Assembly: GCA_934630515.1 (NCBI GenBank)
Contig: CAKTVV010000011.1
Span: 1-64,000 of the forward strand
From: an uncultured Eubacteriales bacterium
GTDB taxonomy: Bacteria > Bacillota > Clostridia > Oscillospirales > Acutalibacteraceae
DNA: 64,000 bases
Direction of reading: 5' to 3'
The notes under the pieces were generated by a model that saw nothing but the letters and a program-made list of their open reading frames with translations, was not told the DNA's origin and did no database searches. The position numbers and the translations under genes are program-made. Position 1 is the stretch's first letter, and each line of letters opens with the position of its first letter. This document shows positions 32,330-40,137 of this stretch, one piece after another.

Positions 32330-33610
32330 GAAATAGAAAACTGCAAATTTATAATCCGAATTACCGAAAACAAACCTTTACGAACTCCCAAGTCTATTAG
32401 TGCGTGTCCTGTAATTCCGCATTTTTCAAGGTATATTCTTCTTCCTTTTGCTGCGGTGCCTTGTAATGCAATTTTTTGTGTGGGCGCTTGGTATTGTAGA
32501 AATCTATGTAATTATCGACTGCTTTATAAAAATCAGCCTCCGAGCGATACTTCGTTCTATACAGTTTCTCACGCTTAAATGAAGAAAAGAAAGATTCCAT
32601 TACCGAATTATCATACGGTACATACGCTCTTGAAAACGAGTGTGTAATGTTTAACGATCGAAGATAGTCATTCATGGCTTTTGAACGATAATTACCGCCG
32701 CGGTCGGTATGAAAAATCAAATTTGAGTTAGGCTGGCGTTTTTTATAAGCAATCCGGAAAGTTGACTTTATAAGCTGTGTGCTGTTGGTCTTTCCCACTT
32801 TGTATCCTACAACCATGCGGGAAAACAAGTCTATAATCGCACAAATGTAATAAGCGTTTTCACCGTGCTTGAAATAAGTAACATCACTGACCCACACTTC
32901 ATTAGGATTGCTGACATCAAACTCCTGATTAAGGTAGTTTTTGTATTTACGGCTTTCATCGTCGTGTAGTTTCTTGGCATTTTGCCGTATGCTTACCAAT
33001 CCCATATCACGCATAAGGGTGCGGACCATTTCATTACTTACTTTAACGCCTTGATTTCTCATAACAGCAGCAATTTTGGCAGCACCGAATATTTGATTGC
33101 TTTCGTCGTAAATTTCCTGTATTTGATGCCGCAACTCTTCTTTACGCTTTGTATACCATGTGTTATCTTTTTTATTGCGAAGAACATGGTTATAGAATGT
33201 TCCTCTTGGAATATCAAAAGCTTCACATATCACATGCACACTGTATTCGCCGTAAAATTGTTCCGCCGCATATAATTTTTGTTTCAATGGAGATTTTGGC
33301 GTGCAATTTGCCGATTTTAAAATTTCAATGATGTTCTCTAAGCGCACCACTTTATTTTCAAGCAAATGAAAATTCCGGATATTCACAGTTCTCTTGTTAA
33401 GTGCTTTCTTTTCTTCCTGATATATATGCACCCAATTATAGAAAGTGCTTTTTGGTATTCCGGTATCGGCAAGTATGTCCGCTGCTGACTCACCGGAAAT
33501 AAAACGGTCAATAGCGTTTTGCCGTTCTTCTTTTGTGTAAGTTCTCATATTTTCAACTCCCGTTTAATGTGTTGAAACAATTTTACGACCACTATACAGA
33601 AATTGAAATA
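32330..33610 (-). mobile_element. IS3-family insertion sequence (ends approximate)
   Basis: An AT-rich block with a full transposase gene lies between the tRNA-Tyr terminator and the next small gene. I could not find clear terminal inverted repeats, so the limits are estimates. An 8-base direct repeat TTGAAATA occurs at 32328-32335 and 33603-33610, but it is AT-rich and longer than the 3-4 bp duplication usual for IS3, so it may be chance. Confidence 0.55.
32397..33548 (-). CDS. IS3-family transposase, single ORF
   Basis: A 383-residue DDE transposase. An N-terminal helix-turn-helix (about 1-45, ADILADTGIPKSTFYNWVHI) is followed by a leucine-rich segment, a HTH_21-like region with the FGAAKIAAVMRNQGVKVS block, and an integrase core. 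The core shows the catalytic triad in VWVSDVTYF, FHTDRGGNY and SVMESFFSSFKRE (D, D, E) and the family ending YNTKRPHKKLHYKAP. Most IS3 members make this protein by a -1 frameshift between orfA and orfB; here both parts are in one frame, as in some Clostridia members. The reading frame is intact, so the enzyme may be active. Confidence 0.92.
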   Translation of the reverse strand: MRTYTKEERQNAIDRFISGESAADILADTGIPKSTFYNWVHIYQEEKKALNKRTVNIRNFHLLENKVVRLENIIEILKSANCTPKSPLKQKLYAAEQFYGEYSVHVICEAFDIPRGTFYNHVLRNKKDNTWYTKRKEELRHQIQEIYDESNQIFGAAKIAAVMRNQGVKVSNEMVRTLMRDMGLVSIRQNAKKLHDDESRKYKNYLNQEFDVSNPNEVWVSDVTYFKHGENAYYICAIIDLFSRMVVGYKVGKTNSTQLIKSTFRIAYKKRQPNSNLIFHTDRGGNYRSKAMNDYLRSLNITHSFSRAYVPYDNSVMESFFSSFKREKLYRTKYRSEADFYKAVDNYIDFYNTKRPHKKLHYKAPQQKEEEYTLKNAELQDTH

Positions 33611-33751
33611 AACTCATAGCCTAATTTTACCAAGTTATGTTATGTCCGCATATAAAATTGTAATGCGTGAGAGTTCAAATACGCACTAAAGATCCGCAAA
33701 TAATCTTTTTTATAGTCCTCCCACAAATAATTCGGTTTGTTTAGAGCCGAG

Positions 33752-33790
33752 AAATAAAAGAAGCCTTGGTTAACAAGGCTTCTTTTATTT
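33752..33790. terminator. Bidirectional terminator
   Basis: A perfect 17-bp stem (33752-33768 with 33774-33790) with loop GTTAA. It carries AAATAAAAG on the left arm and CTTTTATTT on the right, so it can end transcripts in both directions. It lies between the IS and the small gene at 33811. Confidence 0.85.
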
Positions 33791-33810
33791 AATTCTTTAA
33801 GGTGTGTAAT

Positions 33811-34122
33811 ATGAGTTTTGAGGATACTTTAAAAAGCCAAACCCCAACTCAACAAGAATTGCAATATCAAAAAGTTCAAGAAAGAAAAGACATTTTGGTT
33901 GGTTATGCAAAATGCGCCGTTGAAGAATTTTCGAAAGCTTGCAAGAGCTATGCACAGCGTGGATATCATAGTTGCTGGTCTTATGCAAATTCCAATTATG
34001 AATCCACCTTCGCTACATATAAAAATACTAATCATAAATTATGGTCACGTACAGTGTATTACATCAGACTTACAAACGAACCAGATTATCGGACTGGTTA
34101 TTCCATGGATCTTAAATTATAG
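33811..34122 (+). CDS. Unrecognised small protein in the AT-rich pocket
   Basis: A 103-residue protein beginning MSFEDTLKSQTPTQQELQYQ, preceded by AAGGTGTG. It is rich in Tyr, Ser, Lys and Asn, has no membrane segment, and contains a helical middle (AKCAVEEFSKACKSYAQRGY). The end looks abrupt (GYSMDLKL) and may be truncated, since plausible sequence continues in another frame to about 34215. Base composition is well below that of the flanking chromosome, fitting recent transfer. No function can be given. Confidence 0.4.
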   Translation: MSFEDTLKSQTPTQQELQYQKVQERKDILVGYAKCAVEEFSKACKSYAQRGYHSCWSYANSNYESTFATYKNTNHKLWSRTVYYIRLTNEPDYRTGYSMDLKL

Positions 34123-34283
34123 AGAGATTTTTTCTCATGAGAAAGATGAGTTTATTTGGTTACTAAAGGAGATATTGCTTTTAGGAGATATTGTTTTTAT
34201 ACGGACTGCGATTTAATACTATCTACCCATAATCTCACCGTGACCGCCAAGCGATCTCATTTCTGAAAAAAGGAGCATGCAAA

Positions 34284-34533
34284 ATGAAACAATGCAGAGA
34301 TCGCAACTGCGATATGCTGGAGAACTGCTCGATCAGCGGCAAGCACCCTTTCGAGGTTGATTTCAAGCAGCGGGTCGATATAGCGGTCAACATTCCGACC
34401 GGTGAGAAAACCAGCTTTCTCGGTATTCCGTGCGAAAAATCGAACCGCTACAGACCGCTACAGTCCGAAAGCAAGAGTCTGCCCTCAATGCGGAAGGATC
34501 GAGCTGTACGCCGACTTCAGTCAGCAGCGCTAA
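34284..34533 (+). pseudogene. Zinc-ribbon-like small protein broken by a 10-bp duplication
   Basis: An ATG at 34284 with AGGAGC upstream encodes MKQCRDRNCDMLENCSISGK..., a small cysteine-rich protein. After KSNRYR the frame is lost. If one copy of the tandem ACCGCTACAG at 34444-34463 is removed, the frame runs on as NRYSPKARVCPQCGRIELYA to a TAA at 34531-34533, giving a CPQC zinc-ribbon ending. The intact protein would be about 79 residues. The family is unknown to me but appears element-associated. The duplication is the only change needed to explain the break. Confidence 0.7.
34444..34463 (+). repeat. 10-bp tandem duplication
   Basis: ACCGCTACAG occurs twice in direct succession. Deleting one copy restores the reading frame of the zinc-ribbon-like gene. 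Confidence 0.9.
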
Positions 34534-34664
34534 CGGGATTCCGCCGTTTGGGCACAGAACCCGCTTGTGTGAGCAGCACCAAAAGCCCCTATGCAGGAGG
34601 CTATTTCATTTTATCCGGAGCGGTGCCGCACACATAACGCCGCTCCGGCGTTCTTTTCTCATAA

Positions 34665-34703
34665 TACAAAGGCGGTGAAGTGCCTATGCACTTCACCGCC
34701 TTG
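34665..34703 (-). terminator. Terminator of gdhA
   Basis: A 15-bp stem (34670-34684 with 34689-34703) with a 4-base loop; on the minus strand the stem ends in TT and runs on as GTATTATG. It lies 28 bases beyond the gdhA stop. Confidence 0.75.
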
Positions 34704-34731
34704 TCTGTTTTCGCTATTCTGAGCGCCGGGC

Positions 34732-36063
34732 TTACACCACGCCCTGCGCCATCATGGCATCCGCCACCTTCAGGAATCCGGCGATGTTGGCACCCATCAC
34801 ATAGTTGCCCTCGTGACCGTACTCCTTGGCCGCCTCGTAGGCGCTCTTGTGGATACCCACCATGATGTCGTGCAGCTTGGCGTCCACTTCCTCAAAGGTC
34901 CAGCTCAGCCGCATGGAATTCTGGCTCATCTCCAGCGCAGAGGTAGCGACACCGCCGGCGTTGGCTGCCTTGCCGGGAGCAAATGCCACCCCATGGCTCT
35001 GCAGATACTGGGTCGCCTCCAGAGTGGTGGGCATATTGGCGCCCTCCGCCACATACTTCACGCCGTTCTTCACCAGCGTCTCGGCATCCTCCAGCAGCAG
35101 CTCGTTCTGGGTGGCGCAGGGCAGCGCTACGTCGCAGGGGATCGTCCACACGCCCCGTCCCTCATGGTATTCGGACTGGGGACGATGCTGCTTATACTCG
35201 GTCAGGCGAGCCCGCTTGACCTCCTTGATCTCCTTGAGCGCCGCCACATCGATGCCGTCCGGATCGTACACCCAGCCGGTGGAATCGCTGACGGTGACGA
35301 CCTTGGCACCCAGCCGCTCCGCCTTTTCCACGGCGTAAATTGCTACATTGCCGGCGCCGGAGACCGTGACGGTCTTGCCCGCCAGCGTATCGCCCTTGAC
35401 CTTCAGCATCTCATCTACGAAGTATACCAAGCCGTAGCCGGTCGCCTGCGTCCGGGCCAGCGAGCCGCCATAGGTGAGCCCCTTGCCGGTCAGCACACCC
35501 TCATAGCAGTTCTTCAGCCGCTTATACTGACCGAACAGATAGCCGATCTCCCGGCCGCCCACGCCGATGTCGCCGGCGGGCACGTCGGTGTCCGCTCCGA
35601 TGTGGCGGAACAGCTCGGTCATAAAGCTCTGGCAGAACGCCATGATCTCCCGGTCGGATTTGCCCTTGGGATCGAAATCGGAGCCGCCCTTGCCGCCGCC
35701 GATGGGCAGACCGGTCAGAGAATTCTTGAAGATCTGCTCAAAGCCCAGGAACTTGATGATGCCCAGATTGACGGAGGGATGCAGCCGCAGACCGCCCTTA
35801 TAGGGACCGATAGCGGAATTGAACTGTACCCGATAGCCCCGGTTCACATGGGTCTTGCCGGCATCATCCACCCAAGGGACACGGAACAGGATCGCCCGCT
35901 CCGGCTCCACCAGCCGCTCCAGCAGACCCGCCGCCTCATACTCGGGATGGGCGTCGATGACCGGCTGCAGAGACTCCAGCACCTCGGTAGCCGCCTGCAA
36001 AAATTCCTTCTGCTCGGCGTAGCGTCCCTTTAATTCCTCTAAAACTCGCTCCGTATACGACAT
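34732..36063 (-). CDS. gdhA: NADP-type glutamate dehydrogenase
   Basis: A 443-residue, full-length bacterial hexameric-type glutamate dehydrogenase, which makes glutamate from 2-oxoglutarate and ammonia. The substrate-binding and catalytic lysines lie in GGLRLHPSVN and LTGLPIGGGKGGSDFDP (K in GGGKGG), and the dinucleotide fold is in VTVSGAGNVAIYAVEKAERL. The start at 36063 is set by GGAGTGATC upstream; a longer reading has no ribosome site. It stands alone with its own promoter and terminator. The region beyond its terminator is the AT-rich pocket. Confidence 0.95.
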   Translation of the reverse strand: MSYTERVLEELKGRYAEQKEFLQAATEVLESLQPVIDAHPEYEAAGLLERLVEPERAILFRVPWVDDAGKTHVNRGYRVQFNSAIGPYKGGLRLHPSVNLGIIKFLGFEQIFKNSLTGLPIGGGKGGSDFDPKGKSDREIMAFCQSFMTELFRHIGADTDVPAGDIGVGGREIGYLFGQYKRLKNCYEGVLTGKGLTYGGSLARTQATGYGLVYFVDEMLKVKGDTLAGKTVTVSGAGNVAIYAVEKAERLGAKVVTVSDSTGWVYDPDGIDVAALKEIKEVKRARLTEYKQHRPQSEYHEGRGVWTIPCDVALPCATQNELLLEDAETLVKNGVKYVAEGANMPTTLEATQYLQSHGVAFAPGKAANAGGVATSALEMSQNSMRLSWTFEEVDAKLHDIMVGIHKSAYEAAKEYGHEGNYVMGANIAGFLKVADAMMAQGVV

Positions 36064-36137
36064 AATGCGATCACTCCGTTCCAAAAATTTCTTTACTGTA
36101 CAGTGCCTACCGGGCAGCCCACTGCCCAACAGATACC

Positions 36138-36166
36138 AGTATAGCAGATGTCCTTGCGGTTTGCAA
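36138..36166 (-). promoter_or_regulatory. Promoter of gdhA
   Basis: Minus-strand TTGCAA (36161-36166) and TATACT (36138-36143) with a 17-bp spacer, 74 bp upstream of the start. Confidence 0.8.
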
Positions 36167-36317
36167 GAACAAATTGTAAAAAATGCAATTTGGCGAAGGA
36201 TTTTTTCGTTTTCCAAAGAAAAAACCGAAAAACTGACAAAATCTATCCGGCAAATTGCATATCGGAGTGCGATTGCACTTTCATGAGGGATAGATCGTGT
36301 CTGTATCGCACCGGAAA

Positions 36318-36358
36318 CAAAAAAAGTCCTTGCCGCAGACGGTTTCTGCGGCAAGGAC
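36318..36358 (-). terminator. Terminator of the frameshifted conserved gene
   Basis: A perfect 14-bp stem (36326-36339 with 36345-36358). On the minus strand it is followed by seven T. It lies 6 bases beyond the stop at 36365. Confidence 0.9.
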
Positions 36359-36364
36359 CTCCGG

Positions 36365-36986
36365 TTAGTCTATATGGCGGATCGTATCCAATATGTCGGA
36401 AAGCCCTGCCAGCTTTCCGGTATCGTCCGCGGCTTTTTCTGCGGCTCTCAGCGCCATCTCCTTTAAGGAGGTTTGCTTTACTGTCAGGTCGTCGTACATT
36501 TTTTCATACAGTGCAATCAGGCGCTGATTGGTTTCCTCCCGCGCCTGAATGATCACGCCTACAGCCTTTGGCCTGCTCCTGTGTTCCCACATCGCCCGGT
36601 CCGCCCGATTTCATTTTTCCCAGCTCGGCAATGGCGTCTGTGAGAAACGCCTGCCCTGTCGTGATCTCCTCCAGCTTGCTTAGCAGGTAATCCATCGTGA
36701 GCTTTTCCGGACTTTGCGGTTCGGCGGCCGCCTTGACCCGGTCATCCGCCGCTGTTTCCGCCGCTGCGGCGCTGTCCGGTGCGCTGGTATGTAGGGTATC
36801 GGTTTTCTTATTATTATCCGGCATGCTATTGCCCTCCAATTCTGTCGTTGGCGGGCACACCAGGCACAGCGTGTGTTCGCCTATCCAGCGTGCCCTGCCT
36901 TTTTTCACAAGACCTTTCGCCCGTTTGGGGTAGGTCGCCTCGTATGCGTTTCCCTGTGCATCGACAACCGCTATGTTTTTTTCTAT
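36365..36986 (-). pseudogene. Conserved unknown gene with ATA start and one frameshift
   Basis: The first part reads from ATA 36986, placed 6 bases after GGGGAGG: IEKNIAVVDAQGNAYEATYP, then KRAKGLVKKGRARWIGEHTL, the opening of a conserved Oscillospiraceae protein that normally starts with ATG. It continues through a Ser/Ala/Asp linker to GDVGTQEQAKG. Near 36563 the frame shifts; dropping one G of AAAGG gives AKAVGVIIQAREETNQRLIA and the helical C-terminus to a stop at 36365. An internal ATG at 36824 with GGAGGGC could serve as an alternative start. No domain of known function is present. Own promoter and terminator are intact, so the damage may be recent or a sequence error. Confidence 0.65.
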
Positions 36987-37058
36987 GGGTATCCTCCCCT
37001 TGCCGTTATCGGTGTAATGCTGTTTTTTGTGATGGGTGCCGTCCCCGATTACATTATT

Positions 37059-37087
37059 AGTATATCATACCGCCTTTTCGATTGCAA
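37059..37087 (-). promoter_or_regulatory. Promoter of the frameshifted conserved gene
   Basis: Minus-strand TTGCAA (37082-37087) and TATACT (37059-37064) with a 17-bp spacer, 72 bp before the ATA start. Confidence 0.8.
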
Positions 37088-37105
37088 CAGGTTTCCCCAT
37101 ACGGC

Positions 37106-37134
37106 TTGAAAAACGGCGGGATTGATGGTATAGT
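37106..37134 (+). promoter_or_regulatory. Promoter of ruvX
   Basis: TTGAAA (37106-37111) and TATAGT (37129-37134) with a 17-bp spacer. Its -35 is only 18 bp from the divergent promoter at 37059-37087. Confidence 0.8.
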
Positions 37135-37175
37135 AACTAAAAAGCGGCTGCGGCGCCGGTGTGCCGCACAAAAAA

Positions 37176-37198
37176 GCAGCGACCCGACGGGTCGCTGC
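37176..37198. other. Hairpin in the ruvX leader
   Basis: A perfect 10-bp stem (GCAGCGACCC with GGGTCGCTGC) with a 3-base loop, 22 bp before the ruvX start. A-rich sequence on its left makes it a good terminator for minus-strand transcripts; for plus-strand transcripts it would be a 5'-UTR hairpin. Confidence 0.6.
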
Positions 37199-37220
37199 AC
37201 CGATACAGGGGGCTGTGTAT

Positions 37221-37652
37221 ATGAAAATTTTAGCCGTGGATCTGGGCAAAGCCCGCACCGGGCTGGCGATCTGCGATGAGCAGGAGCGGCTGGCAAGCCC
37301 GGTGGGAACGATAGCGGAGCATAACGAGGAGCGGCTGCTGACCCGCATTGCCGCCGCCGCAGCGGAGCAGGGTGCGGCGCAGCTGGTGGTGGGGCATCCC
37401 CGCAACATGGACGGCAGCCGGGGGGAAAGCGCCCGCCGTGCCGAGCGGCTGGCGGAGCGGCTCAAGGAGCTGACCGGGCTGCCGGTGGAATTATGGGACG
37501 AGCGGATGACCACCGTCTCCGCCATCGGGTATCTCAACGCCACCGATGTGCGGGGCAAGCGCCGCAAGCAGGTGGTGGATACCGTCGCCGCCACCATCAT
37601 CTTAGAGGATTATCTCCGCCACCGCAAGGCGCAGCCGACGGCGGAGCCTTAA
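37221..37652 (+). CDS. ruvX: RuvX/YqgF family Holliday-junction resolvase-like protein
   Basis: A 143-residue RNase-H-fold protein with the family blocks LAVDLGKARTGLAI (catalytic Asp), LVVGHPRNMDGSRGESA and LWDERMTTVSA. RuvX/YqgF is involved in 16S rRNA 5'-end maturation and may resolve DNA junctions. The start at 37221 follows AGGGGGC; earlier in-frame starts lie in the leader hairpin and are rejected. It ends tail to tail with the pseudouridine synthase gene, the two stop codons sharing TTAA at 37649-37652. Confidence 0.9.
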   Translation: MKILAVDLGKARTGLAICDEQERLASPVGTIAEHNEERLLTRIAAAAAEQGAAQLVVGHPRNMDGSRGESARRAERLAERLKELTGLPVELWDERMTTVSAIGYLNATDVRGKRRKQVVDTVAATIILEDYLRHRKAQPTAEP

Positions 37653-38623
37653 CCCCGCCGGATCGCCCCCTGCCGGAACCGGTCTGCGAACCACACCTCC
37701 GGCAGGGTGAATTCCTTCCCGTTGAGGTAGTCCAGCTCCCCGGCGGGGGTGGTGAAGGCAAACCGCAGCCGGTAGGAGCACAGCGCCTGCTTGTCGAAGC
37801 CGGTACCTTTATTGAGTGCGTTGGAGCCGTATTTGCCGTCCCCCAGCAGGGGATGCCCGATGCTCGCCAGATGCGCCCGGATCTGATGGGTGCGTCCGGT
37901 GAGCAGGTGGATCTCCAGCAGCGACAGCCCGTCCCGCTCTTCCAGCACCCGGTAGCGGGTGCGGATGGTGCGGGCGCCCTCGTGGGCGGCGGCGGAGATG
38001 AATACCTTGTTGCGGGCGGCGTCCTTGTCCAGATAGCCCTCCAGCGTGTCGGCGGGCTTGGGCATAGAGCCGTGGACGATGCACAGGTAGTATTTTTCGA
38101 TCTCCCGGTTTTTCAGCTTTTCGTTGAGGATCCGCAGCGCCGCCGCCGTTTTGGCGGCGATGACGATGCCGCAGGTGTTCCGGTCGATGCGATTCACCAG
38201 CGCCGGGGCAAAGCTCTGCTCCTGCGCCGGATCATACTCGCCCTTTTCATACAGATACCGCTGCACCCGGAAGATGAGGGTGTCGCCGAATTCGTGATCG
38301 TCGGGATGCACCAGCAGCCCGGCTTTTTTGTTAAGCAGCAGCAGATTTTCGTCCTCATAGACGATGTCCAGCTGTCGGGATGCCTGCATAAATTCGTAGA
38401 CCGGCGGCGCCGTCGCCAGCGCATCCTCCGGCAAAAACAGGCTCAGCACATCCCCCTCCTCCAGCCGGTCGGCGGCGGTGCAGCGCTTGCCGTTGCGGCG
38501 CACATCCTTTTTGCGAATGGCCTTATAGAGCAGGGGCATGGGCAGCTGACGGTAGGTCTTGGTGAGAAATTTGTCCAGCCGCTGTCCGGCGTCGTTTTTC
38601 GTGATGGTGAGGGTGGTCTTCAT
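37649..38623 (-). CDS. RluD/RluC-family RNA pseudouridine synthase
   Basis: A 324-residue enzyme. An N-terminal S4 RNA-binding domain (about 12-65, QRLDKFLTKTYRQL) is followed by the synthase domain with the catalytic aspartate in VNRIDRNTCGIVI and the family block LLTGRTHQIRAHLASIGHPL. It isomerises uridines in 23S rRNA or tRNA; the exact target cannot be told from sequence. AGGAGG lies 8 bases before the start. It is divergent from radC and convergent with ruvX. Confidence 0.9.
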   Translation of the reverse strand: MKTTLTITKNDAGQRLDKFLTKTYRQLPMPLLYKAIRKKDVRRNGKRCTAADRLEEGDVLSLFLPEDALATAPPVYEFMQASRQLDIVYEDENLLLLNKKAGLLVHPDDHEFGDTLIFRVQRYLYEKGEYDPAQEQSFAPALVNRIDRNTCGIVIAAKTAAALRILNEKLKNREIEKYYLCIVHGSMPKPADTLEGYLDKDAARNKVFISAAAHEGARTIRTRYRVLEERDGLSLLEIHLLTGRTHQIRAHLASIGHPLLGDGKYGSNALNKGTGFDKQALCSYRLRFAFTTPAGELDYLNGKEFTLPEVWFADRFRQGAIRRG

Positions 38624-38659
38624 GCAGTGCCTCCTATGGGCTTCCGCCGGAATTGCGGC

Positions 38660-38688
38660 TTTACATTCCCGGGGAACCGTGATATAAT
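38660..38688 (+). promoter_or_regulatory. Promoter of radC
   Basis: TTTACA (38660-38665) and TATAAT (38683-38688) with a 17-bp spacer, 35 bp upstream of the start. Confidence 0.8.
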
Positions 38689-38723
38689 TTTTCGTGATTG
38701 CAGAGCAAACGAGGTGAAAGGGT

Positions 38724-39479
38724 ATGGCGGAGAGAAAGAACCCCCACGACGGGCATCGGCAGCGGATGAAGGAGCGGCTCCTGCGGGACGGTCTGGGCGG
38801 CTTTGCCGATCACGAGGTGTTTGAAATGCTGCTGTATTATGCCCAGCCCTATCGGGATACCAACGAGTTGGGACACCGGCTGGTGGAGCGGTTCGGGTCA
38901 CTGGTAGGGGTGCTGGAGGCGGACTATGCCGACCTGATCCATGTGGAGGGCGTCACGCCGCATATGGCGACGCTGCTGGTGCTGGGCGGACAGCTGGCCC
39001 GCCGCTACGCCCGGGAGCAATACGCCGTCGGGCGGCTGCTGTATACCACCGAGGACTACGGCAACTGCGTGCTGCCCTGGTTCATCGGGGAAAAGGTGGA
39101 GTCGGTGGTGCTGGTGTCCATGGACAACCGCTGCCGCCTGCTGAACACCACCCGTATTTTTGTCGGCAGCGTCAATGCCACCCAGTTCAACTTCCGCCGT
39201 CTGGTGCGGCAGGCGCTGCAGGACAACGCCACCCAGATCGTGCTGGCACACAATCACCCCAGCGGACACGCCTGCTTCTCGCAAGCGGATGTGAATACCA
39301 CCGTTCAGTGTATTCGTCTGCTGGAGCCGCTGCAGGTCCGGGTGCTGGATCATCTGGTGGTGTCACAGGACGACTATGTATCCATGGCGTCCACCCCGGA
39401 GCTGGCACACCTGTTCCGACCGGCAGCGCCGGCGCCGGGGATCGCCGCCGTGGCAGACCCCGCCGACCCGGCGGAATGA
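38724..39479 (+). CDS. radC: RadC/JAB-domain protein
   Basis: A 251-residue protein. An N-terminal helix-hairpin-helix region (about 25-85, FGSLVGVLEADYADLIHVEG) is followed by a JAB/MPN+ metal-binding domain with the motif AHNHPSGHACFSQAD, whose H-x-H and D residues bind zinc. RadC was once linked to DNA repair; its true role is unsettled. GAGGTGAAAG precedes the ATG. The C-terminal ~25 residues are low-complexity Ala/Pro. DUF5662 and esterase genes follow in the same direction and may be read from the same promoter. Confidence 0.9.
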   Translation: MAERKNPHDGHRQRMKERLLRDGLGGFADHEVFEMLLYYAQPYRDTNELGHRLVERFGSLVGVLEADYADLIHVEGVTPHMATLLVLGGQLARRYAREQYAVGRLLYTTEDYGNCVLPWFIGEKVESVVLVSMDNRCRLLNTTRIFVGSVNATQFNFRRLVRQALQDNATQIVLAHNHPSGHACFSQADVNTTVQCIRLLEPLQVRVLDHLVVSQDDYVSMASTPELAHLFRPAAPAPGIAAVADPADPAE

Positions 39480-39536
39480 CCGTTACATTATTGTAGCACA
39501 GCTCCCCGCATTTTGCAACCAAAGGAGAACGACCGT

Positions 39537-40097
39537 ATGCATCCCATTCGCCATTTTCGCACCATCACCCGCCACCGGCATCAGGTGATCCGCAACTGCT
39601 TCCGGGCAGGGATCGGCGCCGGCGGCTTAAAGCATGACCTGTCCAAGTACAGCCCGGCGGAATTCTGGGTGGGCGCAAAATACTATTACGGCGACCACAG
39701 CCCCAACGACGGAGAGCGGGCGGCACGGGGATATTCTCTGGCGTGGATGCACCACAAAGGACGCAATAAGCACCATTTTGAATACTGGAGCGACTACAAC
39801 CCCCAGACCCGGACGGTGGAGCCGGTGAAGATGCCGGTGCGGTATGCGGCGGAGATGTTCTGCGACCGGGTGGCTGCCAGCCGCATCTATCAGGGGGCGG
39901 CGTACGAGACCTCCCACCCGCTGGAGTATTATCTGCAGGGCAAAGCCCGCCGCAGCATCCATCCGGACACCGCTGCGCTGCTGGAGGGCTGGCTGCGGCT
40001 GCTGGCGGAGCAGGGAGAGGAGGCGGCATTCGCCGCCGTCCGCCGGGAGGTGCAGGCTGCCCGCCGGGGCGTCAGCACCTACGGCGCCTATAAATAA
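39537..40097 (+). CDS. DUF5662 family protein
   Basis: A 186-residue soluble protein rich in His, Tyr and Trp, with blocks KHDLSKYSPAEFW, YSLAWMHHKGRNKHHFEYW and PVRYAAEMFCDRVAASRIYQ typical of DUF5662. The conserved His/Asp pattern suggests a metal-dependent HD-like fold, but no activity is known. AAAGGAG 9 bases upstream sets the start at 39537. It lies between radC and an esterase gene in one direction. Confidence 0.8.
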   Translation: MHPIRHFRTITRHRHQVIRNCFRAGIGAGGLKHDLSKYSPAEFWVGAKYYYGDHSPNDGERAARGYSLAWMHHKGRNKHHFEYWSDYNPQTRTVEPVKMPVRYAAEMFCDRVAASRIYQGAAYETSHPLEYYLQGKARRSIHPDTAALLEGWLRLLAEQGEEAAFAAVRREVQAARRGVSTYGAYK

Positions 40098-40137
40098 GAA
40101 TAACCGCTATTACGAGTATTACGAGGAGGAGACCGTA

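Noticed and set aside
32328..33610. TTGAAATA direct repeats as target-site duplication of the IS
   Set aside because: Eight bases, AT-rich, longer than the 3-4 bp usual for IS3, and no inverted repeats lie inside them, so chance is as likely.
34813..36033. 406-codon plus-strand frame opposite gdhA
   Set aside because: gdhA on the other strand is a clear full-length enzyme; the antisense frame has no independent support.
36540..36590. Programmed ribosomal frameshift in the conserved gene
   Set aside because: The site GCCAAAGGCTG is not a recognised slippery heptamer and no pseudoknot was seen; a simple one-base insertion explains it better.
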